The notes below the pieces were generated by a model. The model ran no database searches. It was not told the origin of the DNA and was given only the letters and a program-made list of their open reading frames with translations. Source: Trichoplusia ni (taxonomy: Eukaryota; Arthropoda; Insecta; Lepidoptera; Noctuidae). From it: a DNA stretch of 64,000 bases. Below, piece after piece: positions 63,298-64,000 of this stretch. The first letter of the stretch is position 1; each line of letters begins with the position of its first letter. A program made the translations under genes and the position numbers. The stretch lies in contig NC_039483.1 of NCBI RefSeq assembly GCF_003590095.1, forward strand, positions 16,430,001 to 16,494,000, read 5' to 3'.

Positions 63298-63660
63298 CGT
63301 TCATATTTGTCAATTCCAACACTAATTGGTAATGTCTAAAACCACAGCCGTTACACTAAATATTAACTAACAAATGAATCTAACATTTAAATAAACACTA
63401 CACTTAAAAATAAACACGAGTTATTTAAAAAACAAAATTCTTGAAAAAATGTTTGTAATCAATGTTCGTTTTTTTTTTGAAATTTAAAATGTGAATGGAT
63501 GCTGCGTGCGGGCGCGCTTGTCGTTAGATCGGAACAAAATGCAAGGGTGTTGCGCCGACGCAGGTATAATAAACATTCGGTGCGCGCTGCTCGATAAAGG
63601 TTTAGTAGATCGATGTACGTGACGATACGTGTTATCTCACCAACGTAATTGAACACGTAG
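63298..63660 (-). promoter_or_regulatory. Candidate first exon and promoter region, possibly of gene D
   Basis: On the minus strand a relatively GC-rich block (about 63490-63610, with CpG-rich cgcgc motifs) leads into AT-rich leader-like sequence. This ends at ATGAACG, followed by the strong donor GTGAGT (exon end 63298). Joined to the acceptor at 40452, the ATG at 63304-63302 would be in frame with the gene D start 30 nt later, adding MNGHTTHNST. A TATAAAT lies upstream at 63740-63746. No other gene between could use this donor as far as I can see. The link is inference and the intron would be 22.8 kb. Confidence 0.4.
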
Positions 63661-64000
63661 TTTTATGTAACGTTTATTTTTTGTGATACATTATCGTTTT
63701 TTTTTTGTGGTCGATACTGTTGTCAATGTAGTGTAAATGATTTATACCTTCTCTTTTCTATAAATTAAAATCAGTAGTTCAAGGACTGAAGGAACTTTTT
63801 GTTAATATAAGTTAAACAATAATATTATTTCTCCATAATTTTGCTTAAGATACCTATAAAATGAAAAAAGACCGTATAGAAATATAAACAAGGTTGTAAA
63901 ATAAAATACTATGGGCATTTCTGATTTTCACGATCTATGAAGGCAGTCTTCATGCATTCTATAAATATTTATAGTCTACACCTTTTATTATACTGTGTTT
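63661..64000. other. Right edge, non-coding
   Basis: AT-rich sequence with no open frame of note. If the exon candidate ending at 63298 is real, this is its upstream region. Otherwise nothing is seen here. Confidence 0.4.

Overview
This window is AT-rich animal nuclear DNA, most likely from a moth (Lepidoptera, possibly a noctuoid). The evidence is small multi-exon genes with GT-AG introns, very AT-rich introns, and dispersed repeats of lepidopteran type: tRNA-derived SINEs, a 5S-rRNA-derived SINE, RTE-like LINE 3' ends and TA-flanked MITEs. The species assignment is inference from repeat style.

The genes form a tandem cluster of four paralogous very-long-chain fatty-acid elongases (ELO/ELOVL family), all on the minus strand. 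In transcription order they are D (coding 40429-31802), C (27340-22537), B (19570-13150) and A (8473-3480). I rebuilt each from six coding exons with consensus splice sites and an open frame throughout: 273, 279, 291 and 288 residues. All four share the same five intron positions and phases (1,0,0,1,0). Exons 3, 4 and 5 are exactly 81, 163 and 137 nt in every copy. Each keeps the HxxHH box, the HxxMYxYY motif and the TxxQxxQ motif. D looks most conserved. C carries E-to-D in the KxxExxDT motif. A is the most diverged. C and D end in KxKxx-type ER-retrieval signals; A and B do not. A 23-base relic of elongase exon 5 lies inside intron 4 of gene B.

Layout: 1-3479, downstream flank of A with SINE fragments; 3480-8473, gene A; 8474-13149, spacer; 13150-19570, gene B, whose introns hold a TA-flanked MITE and a 24-bp hairpin; 19571-22536, spacer; 22537-27340, gene C; 27341-31801, spacer with a 5S-derived SINE inside a perfect 19-bp target-site duplication; 31802-40429, gene D; 40453-63297, about 23 kb without a recognisable host exon and rich in retroposon fragments. 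Near the right edge is a relatively GC-rich block followed by a good splice donor (63298). It could be the 5' exon of gene D: its last ATG would be in frame with the D start if joined to the acceptor at 40452.

Together the genes would supply ER condensing enzymes (3-ketoacyl-CoA synthases) for fatty-acid elongation, relevant to cuticular lipids, membranes or pheromone precursors. The role of each paralog cannot be read from the sequence.
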